Part shown: piece by piece, positions 50,914 through 60,005 of the stretch
Layout of the letters: the number at the start of each line of letters is the position of its first letter
How positions within the stretch are numbered: the first letter of the stretch is position 1
DNA from: Nonomuraea maritima
Lineage (GTDB): Bacteria > Actinomycetota > Actinomycetes > Streptosporangiales > Streptosporangiaceae
Length of the DNA stretch: 64,000 nt
Direction: 5' to 3'
Assembly: GCF_900100395.1 (NCBI RefSeq)
Contig: NZ_FNFB01000006.1
Span: 1 to 64,000, forward strand
Position numbers and translations under genes: made by a program
Notes under the pieces: model-generated
Told to the model about the DNA's origin: nothing
Databases searched by the model: none
The model's input: the letters and a program-made list of their open reading frames with translations, nothing else

Positions 50914-52184
50914 CCAGGGTCGGCAAATACCATCTGGCGCTCATCGGGGTCGCCGCGCTGCTGCTGCTGATGTCGCTCGTCCGCGTCGTGACGGGCCAGG
51001 ACGACATCACCTCCTCCGGCACCTTCTCCGCCGCGCTCGTGCTGGCGGTGCCGATCGCGCTGGCCGGTCTCGGCGGCCTGTGGGCCGAGCGGGCCGGCGT
51101 GGTCAACATCGGTCTCGAAGGCATGATGGTGCTCGGCACCTGGTTCGCCGGCTGGGCCGGGTACCAGTGGGGCCCCGTGGCGGCGCTCGTCGCCGGCATG
51201 CTCGGCGGCGCGCTCGGCGGGCTGCTGCACGCCATCGCCACCGTGACTTTCGGCGTCGACCACATCATCAGCGGCGTCGCCATCAACCTGCTCGGCCCCG
51301 GCGTGACCCGCTTCCTGTCGGAGGTGCTCTACCGGGAGGGCTCCGCGGCCTCGCAGGCGGGCGGTGCCATCACCACCTCACCGCCGATCAGCGGCCGCCC
51401 GTGGGAGCCCAGCCTGCCGATCCTCTCCGACGGCCCCGACCTACTGGGCAAGCTGGAGAGCACCCACTGGTTCCTGCTGTCGGACGTGGCCGGCATCCTG
51501 CGCGGACTCACCCACAACGTGAACGTGCTGGTCCTGCCCGCCGTCCTGCTGCTGCCGATCACCGTCTACGTGCTCTGGCACACCGCCTTCGGCCTGCGGC
51601 TGCGCTCGGTCGGCGAGAACCCGTGGGCCGCCGAGTCGCTCGGCGTGAACGTCTACCGGGTCAAGTACATCGCGGTCATGATCTCCGGCGCCTTCGCCGG
51701 GCTCGGCGGCGTCTTCCTGGTCTTCTTCTCCACCAAGTACGTCGAGGGCCAGACGGCGGGCCGTGGCTTCATCGGCCTCGCCGCCATGATCTTCGGTAAC
51801 TGGCGGCCCGGCGGGCTCGCCGTCGGTGCCGGCCTGTTCGGCTACGCCGACGCCCTGAGACTGCGCAGCTCGAACTCGGGGGCGGTCACCTCGCTCCTGC
51901 TCGTCGGCGCGGTGCTGCTGCTGGCCTACCTGGTCATGCAGGCCCGCAAGCTCATGTCGTCCGATCTGGACGCGAGAAACGCCAGGCAGTACACGGTGAT
52001 GGCGTTCGCCGCCCTGGGCATGGTCGGCTTGTTCTGGCTGTGGCTCACGGTCGACCGGCTGCCGAGTGAACTCGTCTTCATCACGCCACACGTGCTCACG
52101 CTGCTCGTGCTGCTGGTGGCATCGCAACGCCTGCGGATGCCCAAGGCCGACGGCGTGATCTACCGCAGAGGGGAACAGCATTGA
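50910..52184 (+). CDS. Nucleoside ABC transporter permease 2
   Basis: A 424-residue permease partner (YufQ-like). GGLWAERAGVVNIGLEGMMVLG and FGVDHIISGVAINLLGPGVT are family landmarks, and VGENPWAAESLGVNVYRVKY is the cytoplasmic coupling loop. About 110 residues longer than typical partners: extra helices at the C-terminus (YTVMAFAALGMVGLFWLWL; FITPHVLTLLVLLVASQRL). ATGA overlap with permease 1; its TGA overlaps the TTG of the cytidine deaminase gene. Confidence 0.94.
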   Translation: MTRVGKYHLALIGVAALLLLMSLVRVVTGQDDITSSGTFSAALVLAVPIALAGLGGLWAERAGVVNIGLEGMMVLGTWFAGWAGYQWGPVAALVAGMLGGALGGLLHAIATVTFGVDHIISGVAINLLGPGVTRFLSEVLYREGSAASQAGGAITTSPPISGRPWEPSLPILSDGPDLLGKLESTHWFLLSDVAGILRGLTHNVNVLVLPAVLLLPITVYVLWHTAFGLRLRSVGENPWAAESLGVNVYRVKYIAVMISGAFAGLGGVFLVFFSTKYVEGQTAGRGFIGLAAMIFGNWRPGGLAVGAGLFGYADALRLRSSNSGAVTSLLLVGAVLLLAYLVMQARKLMSSDLDARNARQYTVMAFAALGMVGLFWLWLTVDRLPSELVFITPHVLTLLVLLVASQRLRMPKADGVIYRRGEQH

Positions 52185-52576
52185 ACATCGACTGGGACGC
52201 GCTCAGGGCCGCCGCCGAGGAGGCCATGCGGAACGCGTACGCGCCGTACTCGAAGTTCCCCGTGGGGGCGGCCGCGCTCGTGGACGACGGCCGCGTGGTC
52301 ACCGGCTGCAACGTCGAGAACGCCTCCTACGGCCTCGGCCTGTGCGCCGAGTGCGGCCTGGTGTCCGCGCTGCAGGCCACGGGCGGCGGGCGGCTGGTGG
52401 CGTTCACCTGCTGTGACGGCCACGGCGAGCTGCTCATGCCGTGCGGGCGCTGCCGCCAGCTGCTGTACGAGTTCGGCGGCGAGGACCTGCTGGTCGAGAC
52501 CGAGGACGGCCCCAAGCGGATGGCCGAGATCCTGCCGTACGCGTTCGGCCCCCAGGACCTGAGCCGGAGCGCCTGA
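52181..52576 (+). CDS. cdd: Cytidine deaminase
   Basis: A 131-residue homotetrameric-type deaminase converting cytidine and deoxycytidine to uridine and deoxyuridine. NVENASYGLGLCAECGL supplies the first zinc Cys and catalytic Glu, MPCGRCRQLLYEF the other two Cys. The CAEC form (instead of CAER) is also what I recall for the Mycobacterium tuberculosis enzyme. TTG start overlaps the permease stop (TTGA), so the enzyme is translated with the transporter. Salvage role directly tied to import. Confidence 0.95.
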   Translation: MNIDWDALRAAAEEAMRNAYAPYSKFPVGAAALVDDGRVVTGCNVENASYGLGLCAECGLVSALQATGGGRLVAFTCCDGHGELLMPCGRCRQLLYEFGGEDLLVETEDGPKRMAEILPYAFGPQDLSRSA

Positions 52577-53851
52577 GTGGACGCGATCGAGGTCATCCGG
52601 GCCAAGCGTGACCACCACGAGCTGACCGACGCCCAGATCGACTGGGTGATCGACGCGTACACGCGCGGCGAGGTCGCCGACGAGCAGATGTCGGCGCTCG
52701 CCATGGCGATCCTGCTGAACGGCATGAACCGGCGCGAGATCGCCGCCTGGACGCAGGCCATGATCCGTTCCGGTGAGCGGATGGACTGGTCGGCGCTCGA
52801 CCGGCCCACGGCCGACAAGCACTCGACCGGAGGCGTCGGCGACAAGATCACGCTGCCGCTTGCGCCGCTGGTGGCGGCGTGCGGCGCATTCGTGCCGCAG
52901 CTGTCGGGGCGCGGCCTCGGGCACACCGGCGGCACCCTCGACAAGCTGGAGTCGATCCCGGGCTGGCGGGCCTCGCTGTCCAACGACGAGATGCTCGACG
53001 TCCTGCGCACGGCGGGCGCCGTCGTGTGCGCGGCCGGCTCCGGCCTCGCTCCCGCCGACAAGAAGCTGTACGCCCTGCGCGACGTCACCGGCACGGTCGA
53101 GTCGATCCCGCTCATCGCGTCGTCGATCATGTCGAAGAAGATCGCCGAGGGCACCGGGGCGCTCGTCCTCGACGTGAAGGTGGGCTCCGGCGCGTTCATG
53201 AAGACGACCGAGACCGCCCGCGAGCTGGCCGAGACCATGGTCGCGCTCGGCACCGACGCGGGGGTGCGCACGGTCGCGCTGCTCACCGCCATGGACCGGC
53301 CGCTCGGGCGGGCCGTCGGCAACGCGCTGGAGGTCGAGGAGTCGGTCGAGGTGCTGGCCGGCGGCGGCCCCGCCGACGTCGTGGAACTCACCGTACGGCT
53401 GGCGCGCGAGATGCTGGAGGCCGCCGGGGTGTCGGGCAAGGACCCGGCCAAGGCACTGCAGGACGGCTCCGCCATGGACGCCTGGCGACGCATGATCGCG
53501 GCCCAGGGCGGCGACCCCGACGCGCTGCTGCCCCGCGCCGCCGAGACCATGACCGTGGAGGCGCCGGAGTCTGGCGTGCTGACCCGGCTGGACGCGTACG
53601 CGGTGGGGCTGGCCGCCTGGCGGCTCGGCGCCGGACGGGCGCGCAAGGAGGACCCGGTGTCGCCGGGAGCCGGCGTGATGCTGCACGCCAAGCCGGGCGA
53701 CCTCGTACGCGCGGGTCAGCCGCTGCTGACCCTGCACGCCGACGAGACGGCCCGCTTCGCCCGCGCCATCGAGGCCCTGGACGGCGCCTACGCGGTGGGC
53801 CCGGCCTCGCGGCCCCAGCTGCCGCTGGTCATCGACCGCATCACCGCCTGA
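52577..53851 (+). CDS. deoA: Thymidine/pyrimidine-nucleoside phosphorylase
   Basis: A 424-residue glycosyltransferase-3-fold enzyme that splits thymidine, deoxyuridine or uridine with phosphate. KHSTGGVGDK (phosphate site), GRGLGHTGGTLDKLESIPG (substrate loop), SSIMSKKIAEG and DVKVGSGAFMK are all present. C-terminal pyrimidine-nucleoside phosphorylase domain ends the protein. GTG start at 52577 immediately follows the cytidine deaminase stop. It uses the uridine or deoxyuridine made by cdd, and yields (deoxy)ribose-1-phosphate. Confidence 0.95.
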   Translation: MDAIEVIRAKRDHHELTDAQIDWVIDAYTRGEVADEQMSALAMAILLNGMNRREIAAWTQAMIRSGERMDWSALDRPTADKHSTGGVGDKITLPLAPLVAACGAFVPQLSGRGLGHTGGTLDKLESIPGWRASLSNDEMLDVLRTAGAVVCAAGSGLAPADKKLYALRDVTGTVESIPLIASSIMSKKIAEGTGALVLDVKVGSGAFMKTTETARELAETMVALGTDAGVRTVALLTAMDRPLGRAVGNALEVEESVEVLAGGGPADVVELTVRLAREMLEAAGVSGKDPAKALQDGSAMDAWRRMIAAQGGDPDALLPRAAETMTVEAPESGVLTRLDAYAVGLAAWRLGAGRARKEDPVSPGAGVMLHAKPGDLVRAGQPLLTLHADETARFARAIEALDGAYAVGPASRPQLPLVIDRITA

Positions 53852-53855
53852 CCCG

Positions 53856-54242
53856 TCAGCGGGTCAGGGCCGGGGCGTCGCCGAAGATCTCGCAGAGGAC
53901 GGCTCGCTGCGTGGGGAGTGCCTCCGCGTGGCGGGCGCGTCCCGCGTCGGTGATGCAGACGAAGACGCCCCGGCGGTCGTCCTCGCACGCCCCGCGCTTG
54001 ACGAGGTCGGCCTTCTCCAGGCGGGCCACCACGCGGGAGAGCGCGCTCTGGCTCAGGTGGACCTCGTCGCAGAGCTCCTGGATGCGCAGCTGCCGGTCGT
54101 GGTGGACGATCCGGTCGAGCACCTCGAACTCGCTGGCCCCGAGGCCGTGCCGCTCGCCCAGCTCGCGTTCCAGCGCACACATGGCCTTGCTGTGTGCGGA
54201 CAGGACGTACTGCCAGGTGTCCACGACGATCTGCTCGTCCAT
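53856..54242 (-). CDS. MarR-family transcriptional regulator of an MFS pump
   Basis: A 128-residue winged-HTH protein: GLGASEFEVLDRIVHHDRQLR, ELCDEVHLSQSALSRVVARLEK and the wing CEDDRRGVFVCITDAG. Divergent from an MFS transporter across an 85-nt AT-rich gap containing a perfect 27-bp palindrome. This is the standard layout of a drug-pump repressor. Stop lies 4 nt from the deoA stop (convergent). Confidence 0.92.
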   Translation of the reverse strand: MDEQIVVDTWQYVLSAHSKAMCALERELGERHGLGASEFEVLDRIVHHDRQLRIQELCDEVHLSQSALSRVVARLEKADLVKRGACEDDRRGVFVCITDAGRARHAEALPTQRAVLCEIFGDAPALTR

Positions 54243-54271
54243 GGGCGGAGGTTACCACTATCGATCGATGT

Positions 54272-54298
54272 ATGCAAATGCATTAAATGCATTTGCAT
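54272..54298. promoter_or_regulatory. 27-bp perfect palindromic operator between MarR and MFS genes
   Basis: ATGCAAATGCAT-TAA-ATGCATTTGCAT: two 12-base arms around a central TAA. It lies 30 nt from both start codons, in the only very AT-rich stretch of this region. MarR proteins bind such 15-30 bp palindromes. Confidence 0.85.
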
Positions 54299-54327
54299 TA
54301 GATGAACGTGCATGTATCTTTCATGCC

Positions 54328-55740
54328 ATGTCCCCAACCTCCTCACGCTCTCGCTGGAGCGCGCTCGCCGTGCTCTGCGCCGTGGTGTTCCTCGACGCCC
54401 TCGACGTCTCGATGGTCGGCGTCGCCCTCCCGGCGATCCAGCACGACCTGAGCCTCGACACCTCCTCCCTGCAGTGGGTGGTCAGCGGTTACGTGCTCGG
54501 GTACGGCGGCCTGCTGCTGCTCGGGGGCAGGACCGCCGACCTGCTCGGGCGGCGCAAGGTGTTCCTCATCGCCCTCGCGGTCTTCGCCGTGGCGTCGCTG
54601 TTCGGTGGTGTGGTCGACGACGGCGGCTGGCTGATCGCCGCCCGCTTCGTCAAGGGCGTGGCCGCCGCCTTCACCGCCCCCGCGGCCCTGTCGATCATCA
54701 CGACGACCTTCCCCGAGGGGCCGGAGCGCAACAAGGCGCTCAGCATCTTCACCGCCTGCGGCGCCAGCGGCTACTCGCTCGGCCTCGTGCTGTCCGGCCT
54801 GCTGACGGAGATCGGCTGGCGGTGGACGCTGCTCATGCCGGTGCCCGTCGCGATCGTCGCGCTGGTCGCCGCGCTGAAGGTGCTGCCGCGCGGCCGCGAG
54901 GAGCGGGCCGAGGGCGGCCACGACCTCGTCGGCGCCGTGACCATCACCGCGTCCATGCTGCTGCTGGTCTACACCGTCGTGCAGGCGCCCGAGGCCGGCT
55001 GGGCCTCCGTTCGGACGATCGGCTCGCTGGTCGCCGTCGCCGCCCTGCTCGGCGTGTTCGTGCTGACCGAACTGAGGGTGAGGCACCCGCTGGTGCGCCT
55101 CGGCATCCTGCGCTCCGGCCACATCGTGCGGGCCAACCTCGGGCTGGTCATCCTCATGGGCTCGTACGTGGCCTTCCAGTTCGTGGCCATGCAGTACTTC
55201 CAGAACATGCTGGGCTGGTCGGCCCTCGGCACCGCCATGGCGTTCCTGCCCGCCGGCCTGCTCGTCGCGGTCACCTCGACCAAGATGGGCGACTTCGCCG
55301 ACCGGTTCGGCACCGGCAAGCTCATCGTCATCGGCGCCGCCGCCCTGGCCGGCGGGTACGCGATCTTCCTCGGCATCGACCGGAACCCCAGCCTGGGCGG
55401 CATGGTGCTCCCGGGTATGGTCCTGCTGGGCATCGCGTTCGCGCTGTCGTTCCCGTCACTGAACATCCAGGCCACCACCGGCGTGGACGACGACGAGCAG
55501 GGGCTGGCCTCCGGGCTGCTCAACACCTCGGGTCAGGTGGGCGGCGCGATCGTCCTCGCGGTCGTGACCGCGGTGCTGACCTCCGGCGGCGAGGGGACGC
55601 CGTCCATCGGGTCGCTGCGCGCGGCCATCGTGGTCTCGCTCGTGCTCGCCCTGGTCGGGCTCGCCATCTCGGCGACCGGCCTGCGCGGCCGCAAGCCGGT
55701 CGCGCCGCCGGAGCCTGAGCCGGCGTACGAGACCGTCTGA
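54328..55740 (+). CDS. MFS drug:H+ antiporter (DHA2-type, 14 helices)
   Basis: A 470-residue transporter. Motif C-like and A-like elements are visible: LDALDVSMVGVALPAIQHDL (DHA2 motif D1), GGRTADLLGRRKVF (motif A) and GASGYSLGLVLSGLLTEIGW (motif C). Length and 14 hydrophobic segments fit the EmrB/QacA branch that exports cationic or amphipathic drugs. ATG 54328 is assigned as start (MSPTSS); no strong ribosome site, possibly a nearly leaderless message from the operator region. Controlled by the divergent MarR gene. Confidence 0.92.
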   Translation: MSPTSSRSRWSALAVLCAVVFLDALDVSMVGVALPAIQHDLSLDTSSLQWVVSGYVLGYGGLLLLGGRTADLLGRRKVFLIALAVFAVASLFGGVVDDGGWLIAARFVKGVAAAFTAPAALSIITTTFPEGPERNKALSIFTACGASGYSLGLVLSGLLTEIGWRWTLLMPVPVAIVALVAALKVLPRGREERAEGGHDLVGAVTITASMLLLVYTVVQAPEAGWASVRTIGSLVAVAALLGVFVLTELRVRHPLVRLGILRSGHIVRANLGLVILMGSYVAFQFVAMQYFQNMLGWSALGTAMAFLPAGLLVAVTSTKMGDFADRFGTGKLIVIGAAALAGGYAIFLGIDRNPSLGGMVLPGMVLLGIAFALSFPSLNIQATTGVDDDEQGLASGLLNTSGQVGGAIVLAVVTAVLTSGGEGTPSIGSLRAAIVVSLVLALVGLAISATGLRGRKPVAPPEPEPAYETV

Positions 55741-55807
55741 GTCCTGGGGCCATACCGATTGGGCGTGTCGCGGCTTGCGGGGCCGGGGGGTGGGGCATCT
55801 ACCCGGC

Positions 55808-56455
55808 ATGCGCTCGCCATCCCAGCCCGCAGGCCGGAAACCGCGCTGCCGGGTGCCCGGCCCGCCGCTCCGACTCGCCCTGGCCGCCGGGCTCACGGTG
55901 GTGACCGCCTGCGGCACCGCCCCGCAGACCGTCCTGCCCGAGACGGCCCAGCCCGAGACGACGCTGCCCGAGACGACGCAGCCCGAGCTCGGGTCACCGA
56001 GCCCCGGCTCCCCGGCGCCCGACGCGGCGATGAGCACCGCCGAGGTCGAGGTCGAGCGCGGCGGCACGGAGCCCGCCGTGGTGAAGGCGGTCCGCTACGC
56101 CTCCCACGGCACGTTCGACCGGCTCGTGGTCGAGCTCGACGGAGGCGTCCCCGGCTACACCGTCCGCTGGGTCGACGAGCTCGTCCACGACGGCTCCGGC
56201 CGTCCCGCCGACGTGAGCGGCGGCGCGTTCCTGCAGCTCACGCTGTTCCCCGCGCGCGCCCACGACGAGCAGGGACGGCTCACCTGGAAGGGCGGCCCGG
56301 TCTACCCGGCGAAGCTCGGCAACGTGAGCGACGTCGTCCGCACCGGCGACTTCGAGGCGCAGGTCGGCGTCGCCCTGGTGCTCGGCAGGAAGGCCCCCTT
56401 CAAGGTCACCGAGATGGGGTCGCCGAACAGGCTGGTCATCGACGTGGCACACTGA
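55808..56455 (+). CDS. AMIN-like-domain lipoprotein
   Basis: A 215-residue exported protein. Signal with a probable lipobox VTAC (Cys near residue 35) is followed by a repetitive linker with alternating LPET and QPET units, then an AMIN-like beta domain from about residue 90 (VRYASHGTFDRLVVELDGG, YTVRWVDELV, SPNRLVIDVAH). AMIN domains often bind peptidoglycan or target wall hydrolases. ATG 55808 is chosen. Followed after 5 nt by a cupin gene. Confidence 0.85.
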   Translation: MRSPSQPAGRKPRCRVPGPPLRLALAAGLTVVTACGTAPQTVLPETAQPETTLPETTQPELGSPSPGSPAPDAAMSTAEVEVERGGTEPAVVKAVRYASHGTFDRLVVELDGGVPGYTVRWVDELVHDGSGRPADVSGGAFLQLTLFPARAHDEQGRLTWKGGPVYPAKLGNVSDVVRTGDFEAQVGVALVLGRKAPFKVTEMGSPNRLVIDVAH

Positions 56456-56460
56456 CCTGC

Positions 56461-56811
56461 GTGGTGAGAAAGATCGAGGGCCCGGCCCGTATCCCCGTTC
56501 CCGGTGGCAAGGTGATCGACGAGCACGTCGGCCGGGTGGCCGGCGGCGACGAGGCGATCTCCATCGCCCACATGACCGCCCCACCCGGCTGGGACGAACC
56601 GCCCCAGACGCCGTCGTTCACCGAGTACACCGTCGTCCTGCGCGGCGTCGTGCTCGTCGAGCACGACGGGGACGTCACCCGGGTCGAGGCCGGCCAGACG
56701 GTGGTGACGTCGCCGGGGGAGAAGGTCCGCTACAGCGCCGGGCCGGAAGGCGCCGAGTACATCGCCGTCTGCCTGCCCGCGTTCTCCCCGGAGGGCGCGG
56801 GCCGCGACTGA
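56461..56811 (+). CDS. Small cupin-domain protein
   Basis: A 116-residue single-domain cupin: motif 1 near GWDEPPQTPSFTEYTVVLRG (the usual two His are not evident), motif 2 VEAGQTVVTSPGEKVRYSA. Loss of the usual His ligands suggests a ligand-binding or non-canonical metal role, not an oxygenase. GTG start at 56461 or 56464. Between the AMIN lipoprotein and adenosine deaminase genes, probably cotranscribed. Confidence 0.78.
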   Translation: MVRKIEGPARIPVPGGKVIDEHVGRVAGGDEAISIAHMTAPPGWDEPPQTPSFTEYTVVLRGVVLVEHDGDVTRVEAGQTVVTSPGEKVRYSAGPEGAEYIAVCLPAFSPEGAGRD

Positions 56812-56838
56812 GCCGGCGGATGCTCATATCATGGCCAG

Positions 56839-57912
56839 ATGAGCCCCACGCTTGACGAGATCCGGCGGGCTCCCAAGGTTCTGCTCCACGATCACCTCGA
56901 CGGCGGGCTCCGCGCCGAGACGATCGTCGAGCTCGCCAGGGAGTCCGGCTACGAGCGGCTGCCCACCCGCGACCCCGACGACCTGCGCCAGTGGTTCGAG
57001 GAGGCGTCCGACTCCGGATCGCTCGAGCGCTACCTGGAGACGTTCGCGCACACGGTCGGCGTCATGCAGACCCGTGAGTCCCTGGCGCGGGTCGCCGCCG
57101 AGTGCGCCGAAGACCTCGCCGCCGACGGCGTCGTCTACGCCGAGGTGCGCTTCGCGCCCGAGCAGCACACCTCCATGGGCCTGAGCCTCGACCAGGTGGT
57201 GGAGGCCGTGCTGGAGGGCTTCGAGCGGGGCTCGCGCGGACGCGAGATCCGGGTCGGCACCCTGCTGACCGCCATGCGCCACCAGGCCCGCTCCCGCGAG
57301 ATCGCCGAGCTCGCGGTGCGCTACCGCGACGGCGGCGTGGTGGGCTTCGACATCGCCGGCGCCGAGGCGGGCTACCCGCCCACCCGCCACCTCGACGCCT
57401 TCGAGTACCTGCAGCGCGAGAACGCCCACTTCACCATCCACGCGGGCGAGGCGTTCGGCCTGCCGTCGATCTGGCAGGCCATCCAGTGGTGCGGCGCCGA
57501 CCGGCTCGGCCACGGGGTGCGCATCATCGACGACATCTCCGTGTCCGGCGACGGCGGCACCAAGCTGGGGCGGCTCGCCGCGTACGTCCGCGACAAGCGC
57601 ATCCCGCTCGAGATGTGCCCGACGTCGAACCTGCAGACCGGAGCTGCCGCGTCGATCGCCGAGCACCCGATCGGGCTGCTGCGGCGGCTGCACTTCCGGG
57701 TCACCGTCAACACCGACAACCGGCTCATGAGCTCGACCAGCCTGTCGCTGGAGTTCGCCAAGCTCGTCGAGGCGTTCGGCTACGACTGGGACGACCTGCA
57801 GTGGTTCACCGTCAACGCCATGAAGTCGGCGTTCCTCCCGTTCGACGAGCGGCTCGCGCTGATCAACGGCGTGATCAAGCCAGGGTTCGCACAGATCAAG
57901 TGGCAGCCGTGA
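56839..57912 (+). CDS. add: Adenosine deaminase
   Basis: A 357-residue zinc TIM-barrel enzyme converting adenosine to inosine. [11 protein letters not shown] (HxH zinc ligands), [10 protein letters not shown] (catalytic Glu region), [10 protein letters not shown] and [13 protein letters not shown] (metal Asp) are intact. It completes the salvage set with the upstream nucleoside importer and the purine nucleoside phosphorylase on the opposite strand 4 kb on. TGA overlaps the GTG of the next gene. Confidence 0.96.
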   Translation: MSPTLDEIRRAPKVLLHDHLDGGLRAETIVELARESGYERLPTRDPDDLRQWFEEASDSGSLERYLETFAHTVGVMQTRESLARVAAECAEDLAADGVVYAEVRFAPEQHTSMGLSLDQVVEAVLEGFERGSRGREIRVGTLLTAMRHQARSREIAELAVRYRDGGVVGFDIAGAEAGYPPTRHLDAFEYLQRENAHFTIHAGEAFGLPSIWQAIQWCGADRLGHGVRIIDDISVSGDGGTKLGRLAAYVRDKRIPLEMCPTSNLQTGAAASIAEHPIGLLRRLHFRVTVNTDNRLMSSTSLSLEFAKLVEAFGYDWDDLQWFTVNAMKSAFLPFDERLALINGVIKPGFAQIKWQP

Positions 57913-58523
57913 AACAGACCTACCGTTCCAGGGCCTCGTTCGTGCTGGGCTGGGTGTGGCTGGCGTTCGTCGCGGTCAACGTCTACGACCTGATCGCCCG
58001 CTACACCGGCAAGGCGTCGCTGGTGGCGCTCGCCGTGCTCGCGGTGCTGACGGCGTTCGTGTACGCCGTCGCGCTGCGCCCGGCCACCGTGTTCACCGAG
58101 GGCGGTCTGGTGGGGCGCAACCCGTTCCGCACCACGTTCGTGCCGTGGGCCGCGATCGACGAGGTGACGGTCTCGCACGCCATTTCCGTCCACCACGGCG
58201 ACGAGGGCCGGTTGCGGCTCTGGACGCCGATGAGCAGCGCCCGCGAGCGGGCCAAGGCGCAGCGGCGGCGCGGCGCGCCCCCGGCGCGCGGCGGGCGTTT
58301 CCCGACCGAGGCGACGCTGCCGAAGGGCGAGCAGGCGGCCCTGGAGGCGTTCGCGGGCAAGACGCATGCCGACTACGTGGGCGAGCAGATCCGCGAGCGC
58401 GCCGAGGCTGCCCGCCTGCGCGACGAGACCGCCGCGCAGGTCCGCACGACGTGGGCGTACGACGCCATCGGCCTGGTCGTGGCGACGATCGTGCTGCTGG
58501 TCGTCGCCATCGCCGTCCCCTAG
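57909..58523 (+). CDS. PH-domain membrane protein
   Basis: A 204-residue protein. Two N-terminal helices ([38 protein letters not shown]) precede a bacterial PH-like domain (about 60-105: [26 protein letters not shown] in parts). A charged coiled region follows ([20 protein letters not shown]) and a final helix ([19 protein letters not shown]). Function unknown; this type is widespread in actinobacteria. GTG overlaps the adenosine deaminase stop, so cotranslated with it. Confidence 0.82.
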   Translation: MKQTYRSRASFVLGWVWLAFVAVNVYDLIARYTGKASLVALAVLAVLTAFVYAVALRPATVFTEGGLVGRNPFRTTFVPWAAIDEVTVSHAISVHHGDEGRLRLWTPMSSARERAKAQRRRGAPPARGGRFPTEATLPKGEQAALEAFAGKTHADYVGEQIRERAEAARLRDETAAQVRTTWAYDAIGLVVATIVLLVVAIAVP

Positions 58524-58533
58524 CGGCCCGGAG

Positions 58534-59472
58534 ATGCCTTCCCAGGAGCTCGCCGCGGACCACGCCCACGGCTTCGAACCGCACCGGGCCGAGCTGACCG
58601 GCTACTGCTACCGCATGCTGGGCTCCGGCTTCGAGGCCGAGGACGCGGTGCAGGAGACGTTCGTCAAGGCGTTACGGACGTACGACCCGGCCAGGGGGCA
58701 GCTGCGGCCGTGGCTGTTCCGGCTCGCCACGAACGTCTGCCTCGACATGCTGCGCGGCCCCCAGCGCCGCGCCCGCGCCATGGACCTCGCGCCCGCCGCC
58801 GTGCCCGGAGCCGAACTCGGCGTCCCGCTCCCGGAGAGCCGGTGGGTCCAGCCGGTGCCCGACGCCCGCGTCCTCGACCCCGCCGACCTGGTGGTCACGC
58901 GCGAGACGGTGCGGCTGGCGTTCGTGGCCGCCCTCCAGCTGCTGCCGCCCCGGCAGCGCGCGGTGCTCGTCCTGCGTGACGTGCTGAGGTGGAGCGCCGC
59001 CGAGACGGCGGGCCTGCTCGGGACGAGCGTCGCCGCCGTCAACAGCGCCCTGCAGCGGGCGCGGGCCGCGCTGCCGGCGACCCGGGAGACCGACACCGAG
59101 GTGGACGAGGCGCTGCTGGACCGCTACGTGTCGGCGTTCGAGCGCTACGACGTGGCCGCGCTCGTGTCCCTGTTACGTGCGGACGCGATCTCGTCCATGC
59201 CGCCGTTCACGTGGTGGCTGCGCGGACGGGAGAGCATCCACGCGGTGCTGAGCGCCTCCGGCGCGCCCTGCGCGGGCTCCCGTCTCGTCCGTACGCGGGC
59301 CAACGGCTGTCCCGCCTTCGGGCAGTACCTGAACGGCGAGGCGTTCGCCCTGGTCGTCATGGAGGTCGAGGGTGGTCTGATCGCGGAGCAGACGACCTAC
59401 CTCGATCCGGGACTGTTCCCCTTTTTCGGCCTGCCGATGAGTTCTGAGGGCTTGCCTCGTACTGACGGGTGA
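58534..59472 (+). CDS. ECF sigma factor with SnoaL-like C-terminal domain (SigG-like)
   Basis: A 312-residue sigma factor. Region 2: ELTGYCYRMLGSGFEAEDAVQETFVKAL in parts (residues about 20-50) and PWLFRLATNVCLDMLRG. Region 4: LPPRQRAVLVLRDVLRWSAAETAGLLGTSVAAVNSALQRAR (cited in parts). C-terminal SnoaL-like/nuclear-transport-factor domain from about residue 190 to 300 (LLDRYVSAFERYDVAALVSLL). No anti-sigma gene nearby, consistent with internal control. Followed by a GyrI-like gene at 11 nt, a common partner. Confidence 0.92.
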   Translation: MPSQELAADHAHGFEPHRAELTGYCYRMLGSGFEAEDAVQETFVKALRTYDPARGQLRPWLFRLATNVCLDMLRGPQRRARAMDLAPAAVPGAELGVPLPESRWVQPVPDARVLDPADLVVTRETVRLAFVAALQLLPPRQRAVLVLRDVLRWSAAETAGLLGTSVAAVNSALQRARAALPATRETDTEVDEALLDRYVSAFERYDVAALVSLLRADAISSMPPFTWWLRGRESIHAVLSASGAPCAGSRLVRTRANGCPAFGQYLNGEAFALVVMEVEGGLIAEQTTYLDPGLFPFFGLPMSSEGLPRTDG

Positions 59473-59483
59473 AGGAGGAATTC

Positions 59484-59969
59484 ATGCCACAAATCATCGA
59501 AGTTCCTGAGCGTCCGTACCTCGGGGTGCGCGCGACCGTCACCACGACCACGTTCGCCGTGGTGGCCGACCGCATCGGCGAGATCGTCGGCCGGCTCGCC
59601 GCGCGCGGCCACCAGCCCGCCGACGCCCCTTTCATCCGGTACGAGAGCATCGACCTGGCCGCGGACCGGTTCGTGGTGCAGGCGGGGGTGCCGGTGCGGG
59701 AGCCGGTGGACGGGGAGGACGACGTCTTCGCCGCCACGCTCCCGGCGGGCCGCTACGTGACGGAGACCCACCACGGCCACCCCGGCCGGCTGGCCGACGT
59801 CGTCGTGTCCGTCCTCGCGTGGACCACCGGCCAGGGCCTGGCCCTGGACCTGACCGAGAAGGACGGCACCGAGCACTGGGGTTGTCGCCTGGAGATCTAC
59901 CGGACCAACCCGATGGTGGACCCCGACCCCGACAACTGGGACACCGACCTGCAACTCCGACTAGCCTGA
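59484..59969 (+). CDS. GyrI-like small-molecule-binding-domain protein
   Basis: A 161-residue stand-alone effector-binding domain of the SOUL/GyrI-like (AraC_E_bind) group: VPERPYLGVRATVTTTTF, YVTETHHGHPGRLADVVV and CRLEIYRTNPMVDPDPDNW. Proteins of this kind bind amphipathic ligands or hydrolyse cyclopropanoids; some are sigma-factor targets. The ATG at 59484 has an excellent GAAGGAGG site 5 nt upstream, which argues against the overlapping GTG at 59469. Follows the SigG-like gene. Confidence 0.85.
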   Translation: MPQIIEVPERPYLGVRATVTTTTFAVVADRIGEIVGRLAARGHQPADAPFIRYESIDLAADRFVVQAGVPVREPVDGEDDVFAATLPAGRYVTETHHGHPGRLADVVVSVLAWTTGQGLALDLTEKDGTEHWGCRLEIYRTNPMVDPDPDNWDTDLQLRLA

Positions 59970-60005
59970 CGCGTCCGGGCGGGCGTCGCCCCGCGCTTCG
60001 CCCGC

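Noticed and set aside
52879..55740. A 953-codon plus-strand frame joining the deoA region to the MFS gene
   Set aside because: The first 480 codons are an out-of-frame shadow of deoA and antisense of marR; the transporter begins at 54328 after the operator.
55930..55990. LPET motifs as sortase sorting signals
   Set aside because: They are N-terminal, right after the lipobox, and not followed by a C-terminal helix and basic tail.
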